The notes beneath the pieces were generated by a model, which saw only the letters and a list, made by a program, of their open reading frames with translations, was not told the origin of the DNA and did not search any database. A stretch of DNA of 64,000 nt from Rebecca billardiae RCC1528 (lineage: Eukaryota; Haptophyta): contig OZ251224.1 of assembly GCA_965240325.2 (NCBI GenBank), positions 1,364,001 to 1,428,000 on the forward strand, read 5' to 3'. Below, piece after piece: positions 27,200 to 38,450 of this stretch. Within the stretch, counting starts at the first letter, position 1. The number at the start of each line of letters is the position of its first letter. The translations under genes were made by a program, and so were the position numbers.

Positions 27200-30100
27200 A
27201 TGCCGCGGGGCGACATCGATGAGCTTCTCCTGGCCAACAGTGTCCACGGCTCAACTCTCGACCGAATGCTCACCTTCCTCGCCCGAGGGGTGCCGATCGT
27301 GTGCGTGGAGTTGCTCCTCCTCCTCATCGTACTGGCGACGACTTCTCCGAACGCATATGCGCTCGCCTTGAGCCTCGCGAATCGCGACATCGCCGATTCG
27401 CGATCCGGGGAGAGCCTGCCCTCTATGAGGTGGCGCCTGGCGCTGAGCGCCGCGGCCGCCTGCTGCTGCTTTCTCCTTATGGTCATGTCGGCGGCCAGCC
27501 TGGAGTTGATGCGCGGAGACAACACACGGCACACGCACCGCGCGGCCAGCCCGCCACTCGCTGCCATGGACATGGTGATAGCCACCATCATCTTTTCGTT
27601 CCAGCTTGACATCGCGATCGCCGGCCTGCAGGTACCGTGGGGCCACCAGGCCAGCCTTGCAGCCTCAATGTTTGTAAACCTCGTTGGGATGTTTTGGCTC
27701 AGCTACGTGTGCGGGATCTACACGTGCGGCGCAGGCGCGCCTGCGCGCGCGCGGATGTGATCTATGCACACACTCACTTGGCGTGCGTCCCCGCACGGAC
27801 CGGCGAACCCTCCCCGCCGCTCGCGCGCGCGCGCGTGCTCGTCTGCGCACAGCGGGTGGCCGACGAAGCACTTTGGCATCCCGAAGCGGTGGAAGCTGCG
27901 CGGCTTCTCCCAGTCGAAGGTGCACAGCATCGCCGCGAACACGAGCATGCTGCACCGCCTCGAGCTGCTGGTCACCCAACACCCGCTCTACGAAGACCTG
28001 TGGGTCGCGTTTGTGCACGCGGACATTGGCGTGCTGCTGGCGATGCTGATCGCCTACATCGCGATCCAACGCGCGAATGACGACGACGAGTCCGCCGGCG
28101 GGCGAGCCCAGTTCAGCCGGCTCACGGCGTGGTACGTGGTGCAGGCATGGCTGCTCGCCACCTCCGCGGTGCGCACGCTCAACCTCGCCTTCCACGTTGC
28201 GCTCAGCGGCGCAGCCTTCTTCTCTGTGGCGATGAACGCTGTGCTCGGGTTGGTGGACGCAGCCACCGCCGTGGCGGCGGTCGTGGCGATCGTGCGGCGC
28301 GCGCCCGAGGACGTGCTGGCCCTTGGGTGCGTCTGGCTGGTGCGCTCGTTCGCCCACATCTCGTGCCGGTACGCGGTGGCCGGAGCACACGAGCCGGAGC
28401 CCATCAACGAGCAGGTGGACTTCACGAAGGCCAAGTTCAAGCATGCAACCATGGCGCTCAAGGCCTTTGCACCGGCCGAGCGCGCCGAGGGTGGGGCTGC
28501 AAAGGGCGCGGCGGACCCTCGGCACGTCCAGCTGCTGCCCGCCATGCCGCGTCTGCCCTGGGCGCCGCGCCCCGCCCCGCCCGCGGAGCAGCAGCGCCCG
28601 CTGCGCATCCTCACCCTCGACGGCGGCGGAGGCAAGGGCCAGAACCTTGTCCTCGTCCTCGAAGAGATTGAGGCGCGCGCCGGCCGGCCGATCGACGAGC
28701 TCTTCGACATGGTCGTGGGGACGAGCGCGGGAGGGATCGGCGCGCTCGCGCTGCATCGCTTCCCCGGCTTCGAGGGCGTGCAGGCGATGCGGCGCGGCAT
28801 CTTCGACGACTTCATGAGCGTGATGGAGACGGCGAACCTCTCGCGGCTCGCCATGCCCGGGGGCTCCGTGTGCGACACGGAGACGGTCCAGCGCGTGTTC
28901 GAGAATGCGTTCGGCTTGGGCAAGAAGCCGCTGGACGGCGAGGACGTCGAGGCGCCTCGCTCGCGCCCCTACTCGGCCGCGCTCACCGCGCGGATGACGG
29001 GCGGCACGCCGCAGCCCTTCCTCTGCCGCACGTACCGCATGCCGCACGGCTCGGACCCAAAGGGCAGCATCGCTGGCTCGCACGAGTGGACGTACGCGGA
29101 GGGCTGCCGAGCGACCGGCGCGGTGCCGTACCTGTTCAAGCAGTACTTCCACGACGGCGAGCCCTTCGCGGACGGGGCGTTCATCGCCAACAACCCGTCG
29201 ATCATCGCGCTGCAGGAGGCGACGCAGCTCTTCCCAGGTGTGCGCGCGCGCGCCCGCCGCACCGCGCTGGCGCGCCTCGGCTCGGCACGCGCGCGCGTGC
29301 TCACACGCAGCCGTGCCCACGTGCGTGCGCGCGCGTGCGCGCACACGCGCAGGCCGGGCGGTGGGCGTGCTCGTGTCCGTCGGCTGCGGCAAGTGCAGCC
29401 AACTCGCCTCCAGCCGGCTCGACTCGGCGATGACGTACACCATGCACCTGATGGCGCGCGCCGTCTCGTCGGAGGAGACGCACGACGGCGTGCTCGGCAT
29501 GCTGCGGGCGGCGGGTCCCGACAGCGTGCACGGCCGCCTCAAGTACTTCCGCGTCAACCCGCCGACCGGCGACTACGCGATCGACGAGCGCAACCCCGAG
29601 GTGCTGCAGGAGATGCGCGACAAGTGCTCGCGCTACCTGGAGACGCACGGGGACGCGCTGGACGGCGTGATCGAGGCCCTCGGCGGCGCCGCAGCCACGC
29701 CGCCCGCGGCTGGCCCCCCGGGCAAGGCGCCGCCCACCGCGCCGTCCAAGGTCTTCCGCGCACGGCAGCGCGCGATCTCCGAGATGGGCAACACCGTGGG
29801 GCAAGCGCTCGTGGCCAAGCGGCTAGCCGGAGGCTGGGCGGCTCAGAAGCACGCCAAGAAGCCCACCGCGCTCGCGCGCGTGCGCGCGCCGCTGCGCCGG
29901 CTGCTGCAGCGCGCGCAGGGCGGCGGCAGGCACACCCTCTTCCTGAGCCCGCACGAGCGCATGCTGCGGCGCGCGCGCGCCGAGGCGGGCGAGGCAGCGG
30001 CGATGAGCGTCCTCGCCTCGATGCTGAGCCTCGCCCGTCCGGTGATCCTCGCGGTCGTGCTGCTGAGCGCGTGGTGCGCGCAGATGGGCGTCGTGCTCGC

Positions 30101-32252
30101 GCGCCTCTCGCGCGGCCAAGCCTCGCTCCTCGACGTGAGCGCGGCCGCGCACGCCGCCGTGTTCAGCGCGCACCTGCTGGCCGCGGGCGTGGGGCTGTGT
30201 GCGTCCGCGTGCTCGACCCTCTGGCTCATGTCGACACTGCCGACCCTCAAGGTGCACTCGCTCACCCACGTGGGCGCGAGCGCGCGCACAGAGCTGCTCG
30301 CGCTCGCGCTCGGCGTCGCCAACATGCTCGCCGCGCGCTCTGAGCTCTTCATGCTCGCACGCGCTGGGACGGCGGGGACGGCCGCGATCGCGCGCCGGCC
30401 GGGCGTCGTGCTGGCGCGCGCTGACGCGCTGGCGCTGTGGTATCTGCGCTGGGTGCTGTACGTGTGCACGTTCCTCTGGGCGTGCCACGCGCTCGCCACG
30501 CCCGCGCTGGACTGGGCGCCCCGCGTGGCGCACGCGTGCGTGCCCGCGCGCAAGGCGCAGCAGCAGCCGCACGCGATGGGCCGGCTCCGCGCGGCCGCTG
30601 TGCTGTTTGCCGAGAGCCTGGCGGTGCCGCTGGCGCTGATGGGGGCGGCGTACAGCGCGTGGGTGCTGGCGGTGCCGGTGGTCGCGCAGCTGCTCGCGCT
30701 GAATGCGCCGTGCACAGGGGCGCGCTGCCTCGACGTCGAGCCCATTCGCAGGTTTGCGTTCGCGGAGGTGGCGGTGGTGAGCCCGAGCCTCTGCGTCGAC
30801 CTGCTGCTGGGGCTGCTCGATGAGCCCAGGCTGATGCGCCACCTGATGCGCGCGCTGCGAGTCACGTTCGACGGGCTCGCGCTCGGCATGGGCGTGGCCG
30901 TGCTCGCGGCGCAGCGCGGCGCAGCGCTCGACTCGCTCGGCGCGGCAGCGCTGCTCACGGCGTGGCTTGGCACGCTGCTCCTGCGCGCGGGCGCTCTCGT
31001 CTTCGCGGAGGCTGGCGCGCGCGCGGAGGTGAGCGTGACTGTGCGCCGCCAGATCTCTCTGGGGAGCGCGAGCGCGAGCCGCCAGCACAGCACGCTCAAG
31101 CGCCGCTTCACTGGCTCGTTCATTGGCAGTGCACCACAGCTGACGATTCCACCCGCGCACGCCGCCGGCAGCAGCCGACACGCACAGCCCCAGCGCACCT
31201 CCGGCGCGCGCGTGCTCGCTCTCGAGGGCGTGGGCTCGCGCGTGCTCAACGTCGTCGTCTGCCTCGAGGCGCTGGAGGAGCGCGCGCGCGTGCCCGTGGG
31301 CAGGCTGTTCGACATCGCCGTCGGCTCGGGGCTCGGCGCGCTCGTGGCCGTGGTGCTCAGCGGCACCGCGCCAGAGGACGGGCCGCTGCCCGCGGGCGTG
31401 CGCTCGCTCGCGCTCCAGCGCTGCCGCCAGCTCGTGGACCTTCTCACCGACACCCTCCTGCGCGAGCTCAGGAGCACGAGCCACCTGCTGCGCACCGGGT
31501 ACAGGGGCACGGCGGTCGGCGCGGCCAAGTTCGCGCGCGCCTTCACTGAGCTGCTCGGCGGCGCCGGCGCATTCGGCACGCCGCCGCCGGGTGCGCCGCA
31601 CGCGGCCATCGTCGTCACGCGCGCGAGCGCGCAGCAGTTTGTCGACCGCTTCCTGCAGCCGGCGATGCTGCGCACGTACGCGCTCGGCGACGCGCGCGGC
31701 GCCGGGCTGCCCGCCAACGTCGACGGCGCGCTCAGCGTGGAGGACGTCGTGGTCGCGTGCGTCTCCCACCCGGGCTGGTTCCCGCCGGTGACCAAGGCGA
31801 GCGGGTCGGCGTACCTGACCGGCTCCATGTCCACGCCCAACCCCACGCTCGTCGGCCTGCGCGAGGCGGCGGCCCTGTTTCCGGCGCACGGGCCGCGCCT
31901 CGCGCTCTCGCTCGGCTCGGGCGACGACTCGGTGCATGCCGAGACGCGCACGTCGATGCTCGGCCTCGCGCGCACGCTCCTCAGCACGGCGAGCTCGGGC
32001 GGCGTGGAGCACGCCAAGATCGCGGCGCTCGTGCACTCGCTGATGCCGGGCACCCTGCTCTGGCGGCTCGATCTGCCCGTGCACACAGCGCCCGCGGAGA
32101 CGCGCGCCCCCAAGCTGCGCGAGATGGAGAAGATGACCCGCGAGGCGCTCGACAACCTCGCGTCCGAGGACAATGCGGGGCTCCGCGTCCTCGACGAGAT
32201 TGTCGCCGCGCTCCGCAACGAGCCACTCCCCGCTGCCGATGAGCAGCAGTGA
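27200..32252 (+). CDS. Polytopic membrane protein with active and degenerate patatin domains
   Basis: Exons 27200-27723, 27853-29237 and 29353-32252 join in frame to 1,602 residues; both introns have GTG donors and CAG acceptors. The first 400 residues hold six or more hydrophobic segments. A complete patatin-like lipid hydrolase domain follows: oxyanion loop DGGGGKG (about 430), nucleophile Ser in GTSAGG (about 464-469) and catalytic Asp in DGAFIANNP (about 614). Introns interrupt it just after this Asp. A second hydrophobic block (about 880-1230) precedes a second patatin-fold region in which the corresponding sites read LEGVGS, GSGLGA (about 1294; no Ser at the nucleophile position) and GSMSTPNP in place of DGA. 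That half is predicted inactive. Patatins hydrolyse acyl esters of membrane lipids; here both halves are membrane-anchored. The ATG at 27200 is the first in frame. Confidence 0.87.
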
Positions 32253-32845
32253 CACTAGTTACCGCCAAGCGATAAGTACTACCGCCAGTGTTTTGCGCGT
32301 CTATTCGTCTCGGTCCCGCGCAGGCTGCGCGGGACAGTGACACTACCGCCAATAAGTGACACTACCGCCAGCGAGGCTGCGCAGCTATCCAGCCTCGTGC
32401 GTCGTCAGCATCTTGAAAGTATAAGTCATGGCGGGCAGGCAGATTCACTGATCATCACATCAGACATCAGACATCATCAGTGACATCTCATTCTCAGCCA
32501 GTCAGCCTGAGCCCTGACGAGACTGCTATACTGATAATATGATGAGAGTCATTATGCGCTGTGCTGCATTTGATCGATGACACATATCGATATTCCTAAT
32601 AGCTTAGATAGTTACTACAGTACCGCCATACGCGCGCGGCATCCGTACAGCAGCGCCGAGATTAGTTATACACTGCTTACTGCGATGAATGGATGATGAT
32701 CGTCGGCCGCGCTTCTCCCCGCGATGAGTCCTGGCACTTCCAGCGCGGGCAGCGGCGCGCTCCACGTCAGCCGCGCGATCCGGATCGCGTCGATGCTCAT
32801 ACCTGCGCCCGAATGCCGCGTCGTGCGGCCTCGGGGAGAGCAGCC
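32253..32845. other. Convergent 3' spacer with ACTACCGCCA repeats and a hairpin
   Basis: Lies between the 3' ends of the patatin gene (+) and the NCA2 gene (-). It contains a perfect hairpin CCCGCGCA-GGC-TGCGCGGG (32315-32333), two direct copies of AGTGACACTACCGCCA (32336-32351 and 32355-32370), and further ACCGCCA copies near 32261, 32281 and 32623. No gene is seen. Confidence 0.55.
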
Positions 32846-35302
32846 TCAGAGCACGCCAAGCTCGGAGGCCGGGTGCCACACCGCCCTGCTGCCCGGCACC
32901 GCCCAGGCGGGTGTGGAGCTCGACAGCCCGAGGATCGGCTGCGTGCGGCAGATGCGGCTGCACGTGATCAGCTTCTGCTCGGCCGAGAGCGAGTCGCACT
33001 CGAGGTCGCGCAGGTCCTCCACCAGGTTCTGCAGGTCGGTGTTCTCGAAGAGGTGCACGTGGTTGCGCACCTGCTGCAGCAGCGTGTGCAGCTCGAGCAG
33101 CAGCGTGCCGCGGTCCTGCGGGCTCATCTGCCCCGCGGCCGCGCTCGAGGCGGCGGATGGCTCCGTGAGGACGCTGAGCGGGCCGCGATGCTCGCGCACG
33201 GGCGGGCGTGACGAGTGGTACCGCAGCAGCAGCCTCTCGATGTCGCGGAGCGTGTTGCGCATGCGCTTCTGCACGAAGCGGCGCGAGTGCTTGCGCGCGA
33301 CGCGGCCGCTCACTTTGCGCCCGACGCGCCACAGGCCGAGCAGCACGGCGCTCAGCGCGAGGCCTCCGGGCATCATCGCCATCATCGACGCGGTGAAGTA
33401 GTTCTCGCGCATGAGCGTGTCCAACGCGGCCATCATCTCGAACACCTCCTTCTTCAGCATCGCCATCTGAATCAGCCTGCAGCGCAAGCCGCGCCCCGGC
33501 AGCGGCGGCGCGCACGGGGCGCGCAGCGCTCAGCGCACGCGCCGCGCGTGACCGCGCCCGCCGAGGCGCGCGCGGCACGCAGCGCCCGGGCACGACGGCG
33601 GGGCGCGCGCGCACATGATCTCGACGAGGTCGCCCGAGACCAGGTTGTACACGGCGCTGCCCGCCTGCTTCTCGAAGAGCCGCGAGATCGCGTGCAGCTG
33701 CAGGTCGATCTCTCCGCCGTCTCCGCGCGACGGCCCTGGGCTGGCGCCAGGCAGCGCGCCGGTGCCGACGAGCGCGTCTGCGCTCGCCGCGACCGAGGCG
33801 AGCGCGGCCTCGTGCAGAGGCTCGGGGCGGCGCCCTCGCGCCGCGGCGACGATCGTCTGGTCCGGGAACAGGCTCGCGCGGTGCCGCTCGCAGAAGCCGC
33901 GCACCATCACCTGCAGCGAGCGGCGCGCGTCGTCCAGCTGCTGCGGGTCGGACACCACCAGGTACCGCCTGTGCACGATCTCGTGGTACATGTACGAGAG
34001 GGGCTGCTTGAGGTGCTCGCGCCACCACTGCGCGAGGCTCTCGGCGAGGCCGTGCGCCAGCTTGCTCATGTCCGCCGAGTGGCGCGAGACGAACAGCCCG
34101 GCGCACAGCGCCAGCCCGGCGCCGGCCGTGTACCGCAGCCAGTTGCGCCCCACGTGCGTCGGCACGTCGAGTCCGTCGAGCTCCTCCTCGAGCCGGCGCT
34201 CGTACACGGCCCAGCGGCGCGCGGCGGCGTGCACCTTGGCGCGCATCTCGTCGAGCAAGCGCTGGGTCGAGCGCGGCTGCGACGCCGCCGCCGCCGACGG
34301 CCAGCGCGCGCCGGCGCCGTCCGCGCCGGCGGCGGCGTCGGCGGGCGCGCCCGGCGTGAGCGGAGGCGCGGCGCTCAGGGGCGGCGATGCGCCCGAGCGC
34401 GGCGAGAGCAGGCCGTGCAGCGTCTCGACCGCGCCGGCGAGGGCGTCCTGCAGCTCGGCGCGCGACGTGCACTTGAGGAACCCCACCAGCGCCGCGTGCA
34501 CCCGGCCGACGTGCGCCGCCATCAGCTGGATCAGCTCGGTGAGCGCGCGCGTGCGCTCGACCGGCTCGATCGAGATCCGCAGGTAGGTCGCGTACTCGAG
34601 CGAGAGCGAGAAGGGGCGGAGGCCGCGCCAGCGCGAGGGGCCGCGCCAGATGACGTACTGCAGCGGGTGCAGCGCGAAGTAGCTCCAGTAGTCGCGCGCG
34701 GCCACCACCCGCTCCGTCAGCTGCAGCAGCAGCGCGAGCAGCGCGTCCAGCAGCACCGCGACCGCCTTGGCGAGCGCGCGCAGCTCGACGCGCTGCCGCG
34801 GCGAGAGGTCGAAGGCGGAGCACGCGGCCTCGGGCTCGGCCTCGTCGAGCGCGCAGAGCAGCCGCCGGCTGCTGCGCGGCGAGAACAGCGGCGGCACGCG
34901 GCCGCTGCTGAAGTCCCACCCGGTCGTCGCCGCGCGCTCGAACGTCGGGAGCTTGGGCCACGACTGCGACTGCTGCCCGCTCACGGCCGGAGCCTTGGCG
35001 CTGGCGACCTGCTCGAAGTCGAAATCGTCGGCTACGTCCGACCAGTCCTCGAGCAGCGAGAGCACCTCGTCCTGCCCGCGCGCCTGCTGCATCGCGCCGT
35101 CGATCGCGTGGAGCGCGCGCGTCGACGTCGGCAGCGCGACGAACGCGTCCTCGTCCATCGCGCCGTCCTCGAGCAGCCGGTCGATGAGCTCCAGCGTCGG
35201 GGCGAGATGGGAGGGCAGCCCTGTGCGCGGGTTCGGGCGCGACGGTCGGGCGAAGGCGCTCAGCCCTGGCCGTGCTGGCCGCTGGAGAAGCGAGCCCAGC
35301 AT
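32846..35302 (-). CDS. NCA2: NCA2-family mitochondrial protein
   Basis: Two exons, 35302-33615 and 33476-32846, with an intron at 33477-33614, give 772 residues. The splice restores DLVEIMLIQMAMLKKEVFEM, matching the conserved C-terminal core of Nca2, a mitochondrial membrane protein needed in yeast for normal expression of the mitochondrial ATP synthase subunits 6 and 8. The N-terminus is Arg/Ser/Pro-rich with few acidic residues (MLGSLLQRPARPGLSAFARP), as in a mitochondrial presequence, and supports the start at 35302. A hydrophobic segment is visible in mid-protein (YTAGAGLALCAGLFVS, about 395-410) and another after the splice (MMPGGLALSAVLLGLW). Low-complexity Ala/Pro linker lies around residues 300-340. 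It is divergent from the sugar transporter, 158 bp away. Confidence 0.85.
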
Positions 35303-35460
35303 TGCTGATCACGTCTGGTCGTCCTCGCCGCGCGTGCGCGCGTGTTCGGGCAAATCGGCGACTGGTGGCTCGCCGTCCCGGTTGGCATCACCGAGCGACG
35401 GCACATGGCGGCGAACTGCGGTTGACCCCTCGCGTACAGTTCGGAGGGCGCAGGGGCGCG
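35303..35460. promoter_or_regulatory. Compact bidirectional promoter (NCA2 / sugar transporter)
   Basis: Only 158 bp separate the two divergent start codons. It includes an inverted repeat CGAACTG (35412-35418) … CAGTTCG (35437-35443) shortly before the transporter ATG. No TATA box is obvious. Confidence 0.5.
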
Positions 35461-36672
35461 ATGACCATGTTCACGGCGGCTCACATGCCATACTTCCTCG
35501 CGACGACCGTTCTCATGGTGCTCTCCCCGATCCTCGTCACCCTCAGCCAGGACTCTGAGGGCAACCTCAACTACAGCATTCCGTCAACGACGCTGCTCAC
35601 CGGTGCACGCGCGCGAGCGCCCGTGTGCACGCTCGCGCGGGAGCGAGTGCGCACGAATCGTGAGCGGGCATGGCGAGTGGTGTGGCACGCATGCTCACGC
35701 GCGACTCGCCCGATCCACACCCTTCCCCCCTGCGCAGAGCTCATCAAGATCGGCATCTCTTTCTCAATGATGGCGCTTCAGCCCGCAAGTACGCGGACAA
35801 CCTCGCTGAAGAGCGTGATGCACTACGTCGTGCCCGCCATCATCTACTTTGTGAATAACAACCTCACGTTCGTGATTTTGCAGCACGTGGACCCGACGAC
35901 GTTCCAGCTCATCAGCCAGCTGAAGATCATCTTCACCGGCCTCCTCTTCCGCGCCATCCTGAAGCGGCACCTGCACATGCACCAGTACTTTGCGATCACC
36001 CTCGTCGCGTGCGGCACGGCCACGAGCCAGATCCCGACGTGCCCATCGTGCAACCCGGAGGTCGCGGCGCTGCAGGCCGCGGCGGGCGAGGCGCGCACGC
36101 CGTGGTGGGGCTTCCTGATGATGGTGTTCTCGTGCTTTCTCTCGGCGCTCGGCGGCATCTACTCGGAGAAGCTGCTCAAGGGCAACTCCACCGACTCGAT
36201 CCACTGGCAGAACGTGCAGCTGTACGCGTGGGGCATCCTGTTCAACGGCGTCGGTACGGTCGCCCACGACGCGCGGCTGATCGCAAAGGGCTTCTTCTCC
36301 GGGTACAATTACTGGACATGGTCCGTGATCCTCAACAATGCGCTCAACGGCCTCGCGATCTCGGCGCTGCTCAAGTTCAGCGACAACATTATGCGAGTGT
36401 TCGCGCACGCAACGGCGATCGTGCTCACAATCTTCGCGAACATCATGCTGTTTGGCGTGCATCCGACGCCGCAGGTGATCGTCGCATTCTTCGTGATCGC
36501 CATCTCGATGATGCAGTACAACACGAGCGCCCCCGAGGACGCGCACGAGGAGGACGAGCCGCTCATCCGAAAAGAGGGTGAGCGAGACTCCTTGTGCGAA
36601 GAGTCGACTCGTGACGACGAGATGCTGGTGTCGCACCGCGGCGTTCACGTCTCCACGCTGCCGCGCGCATGA
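35461..36672 (+). CDS. Nucleotide-sugar transporter (SLC35A-like)
   Basis: Exons 35461-35602 and 35738-36672, intron 35603-35737 (GTG…CAG), give 358 residues, a usual length for the family. The join restores LLTELIKIGISFSMMA. It has about ten hydrophobic segments and family signatures: PAIIYFVNNNLTFVILQHVD, LKIIFTGLLFRAILKR, GGIYSEKLLKG, HWQNVQLYAWGILFNG and LLKFSDNIMRVFAHA. It would exchange UDP- or CMP-sugars for the nucleoside monophosphate across the Golgi membrane; substrate cannot be told from sequence. The C-terminal 45 residues are acidic and cytosolic. The ATG at 35461 is chosen because the first membrane segment follows directly. Confidence 0.93.
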   Translation: MTMFTAAHMPYFLATTVLMVLSPILVTLSQDSEGNLNYSIPSTTLLTGARARAPVCTLARERVRTNRERAWRVVWHACSRATRPIHTLPPCAELIKIGISFSMMALQPASTRTTSLKSVMHYVVPAIIYFVNNNLTFVILQHVDPTTFQLISQLKIIFTGLLFRAILKRHLHMHQYFAITLVACGTATSQIPTCPSCNPEVAALQAAAGEARTPWWGFLMMVFSCFLSALGGIYSEKLLKGNSTDSIHWQNVQLYAWGILFNGVGTVAHDARLIAKGFFSGYNYWTWSVILNNALNGLAISALLKFSDNIMRVFAHATAIVLTIFANIMLFGVHPTPQVIVAFFVIAISMMQYNTSAPEDAHEEDEPLIRKEGERDSLCEESTRDDEMLVSHRGVHVSTLPRA

Positions 36673-37373
36673 GCGCGAGCGGCATTGGCGCCTCGCGATC
36701 GTCGGCCAGGCTGCTAGTATCGGCCAGCCCGGCGGCACGCCGCCGCACGGCCACGGTGACGTGACGCCGTGACGGTGCCGTCCGTGCCGTGCCCGTGAAT
36801 ACTCATATAAGTCATTATGTCATATACTGTGTAGCGGTTTATAATTAAGATACTAGCAGCGGACGACTACGGCGTGGATTTTTCTGATCATGATGAGTTA
36901 TTACGAGGGGCCCGCCATATGTTCTAGCTACGCTGCACGACGCCGGGCCGGCGGTGGCGGGCCGCACGACGCCTGGTAACGTAAACGGCCGGTCGGCCGC
37001 GATGCCCCCGCGGCCCCGCGGCCCCGCGAGGAGTCGATGACGCCGTCGGAATTGGTCATTGGAATCAGTCAGGACGGAATGCCTCGTCGGAGTGAGTCGT
37101 CGGAGCCCTCGGACGCAGCCGGCGACGGAATACTGTCTGCCACCATTTTATTCCACCAATACCGGCACCAGCACCAGGCACGCCAGCGCCCAGCAGGCAG
37201 CAGCTGCTCATCACGATCGAGTTGCAGGGTCCGACCGACTCAGTCACTCCGAAGTCAGGTGATGTCAAACTCCGCACGCCCTCGCCAAACGGTAGGCGCC
37301 AGCTTGTTGGCACACTCATCGTGTCGAATGAAGCATCGCAAGCCTCGTGAGCATCCCGCGCGGAAGCCACCAC
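36673..37373. other. Convergent-side spacer, no gene seen
   Basis: Contains short GCGGCCCC repeats (37006-37028, GCCCCCGCGGCCCCGCGGCC) and AT-rich stretches. ORFs are short and unconvincing. Confidence 0.5.
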
Positions 37374-38198
37374 TTACGCGTCCAGCTGCGCGACACGAGC
37401 GGGCACAGCGATGCCGAGCGCGTCCACCAGGCGGCGCACCGCGATCGTCATGGCCACCTCGTCATCCAGCTTGTTGATGGCCGAGCCAACGCCGACACCG
37501 GATGCGCCGGTCGCGATCGCGAGCGGGGCGGTGACGTCGGTGATGCCCGAGGCCGACATGACGTAGGCCTGATCGCCGACGCAGCGGCTGATCTCGTACG
37601 TCGCGGCGAGCGACGGCGACGCCTTCTCGATCATGCCGAGCACGCCCGCCCCCGTCGGGTGCGACGACGTGCCGCCCTCCGTCTGGATGATCGGGACGCC
37701 CATCGCGACGAGCTGCTCGGCCAGGACGACCTGCTGGTCGAGCGGGAGCTTGTGCGGCACCGTCACCGAGATCGCCACGCCCGGAAGGAGCGCCATGGTC
37801 TCGCGCGTGATCGCCAGCACCTGGTCGGCCGAGAACTCAATGCCCTGCGTGTAGAAGTAGTCGTAGTTCCCAATCTCAACCATGTCAGCCCCTGCGTCGA
37901 CGGCGGCGGGGAAGCGCTCCGGCTCGACGGCAGACACGCAGATCGGGATGTCCGACTGCGCGCGCACCATCTTGACCAGCTCCGCGTCGCAAGCGATGTC
38001 CACAAAGGATGCGCCGCCAGCCGTCGCCGCGTTGCACACCCGTGCCACGGATGCAGGATCGAAGTTCATCAGCCCAGAAATAACCTTGAGCGCACGACGC
38101 TGAGCGAACGGCGTGAGGATGCGCGGCACGCCGCCCAGACCCGTTCGCGCCGCGGCCGACTGCGCCGCGAGCACGCAAAAAAGCGCGAGCAGCTTCAT
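37374..38198 (-). CDS. ycf23: Ycf23/DUF561-family plastid protein
   Basis: 274 residues, intronless. A signal-peptide-like N-terminus (MKLLALFCVLAAQSAAA) followed by a short basic region suits a bipartite presequence for a secondary plastid. The rest matches Ycf23, a TIM-barrel-like protein encoded in red-lineage plastid genomes and in plant nuclei: KVISGLMNFDPASV, VDIACDAELV, PICVSAVEP, AGADMVEIGNYDYFY, GVAISVTVPHKLPLD, IIQTEGG, SASGITDVTAPLAIATGASG and GVGSAINKL. Its biochemical function is not established. It is divergent from a transaldolase that also carries a signal-like N-terminus, suggesting joint expression of two plastid proteins. Confidence 0.9.
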   Translation of the reverse strand: MKLLALFCVLAAQSAAARTGLGGVPRILTPFAQRRALKVISGLMNFDPASVARVCNAATAGGASFVDIACDAELVKMVRAQSDIPICVSAVEPERFPAAVDAGADMVEIGNYDYFYTQGIEFSADQVLAITRETMALLPGVAISVTVPHKLPLDQQVVLAEQLVAMGVPIIQTEGGTSSHPTGAGVLGMIEKASPSLAATYEISRCVGDQAYVMSASGITDVTAPLAIATGASGVGVGSAINKLDDEVAMTIAVRRLVDALGIAVPARVAQLDA

Positions 38199-38450
38199 TG
38201 CCGAGGGTCGATCGCGGCGTCCACCCGACGAGGTCTGCCGAAAGGCCGCCGGAGCAGCGAGCTCTCGAAAAATGCGCGCGAGCCGACTCGCCCGCGGGCG
38301 CGGTCCGGTTGTAAAACTGTCAACTGTGGGACATCGCCCGGACCAAACCGATCTCTTTCATCACGGCATCGGCTCTGGGCTCATCGCGTCGATCGCGACC
38401 GGAAGGTGGCGCGCGCGATGTCGTCGGCACGGAGTCCACGGACGAAGAAG
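38199..38450. promoter_or_regulatory. Bidirectional promoter (Ycf23 / transaldolase)
   Basis: 252 bp between divergent start codons. The 10-mer GTCGATCGCG, containing palindrome CGATCG, occurs twice: 38207-38216 (9 bp before the Ycf23 ATG) and 38388-38397 (53 bp before the transaldolase ATG). It is a candidate shared element. Confidence 0.45.

Noticed and set aside
29823-32255. 810- and 791-codon minus-strand ORFs opposite the patatin gene
   Set aside because: Antisense shadows; the plus strand carries patatin motifs and membrane segments.
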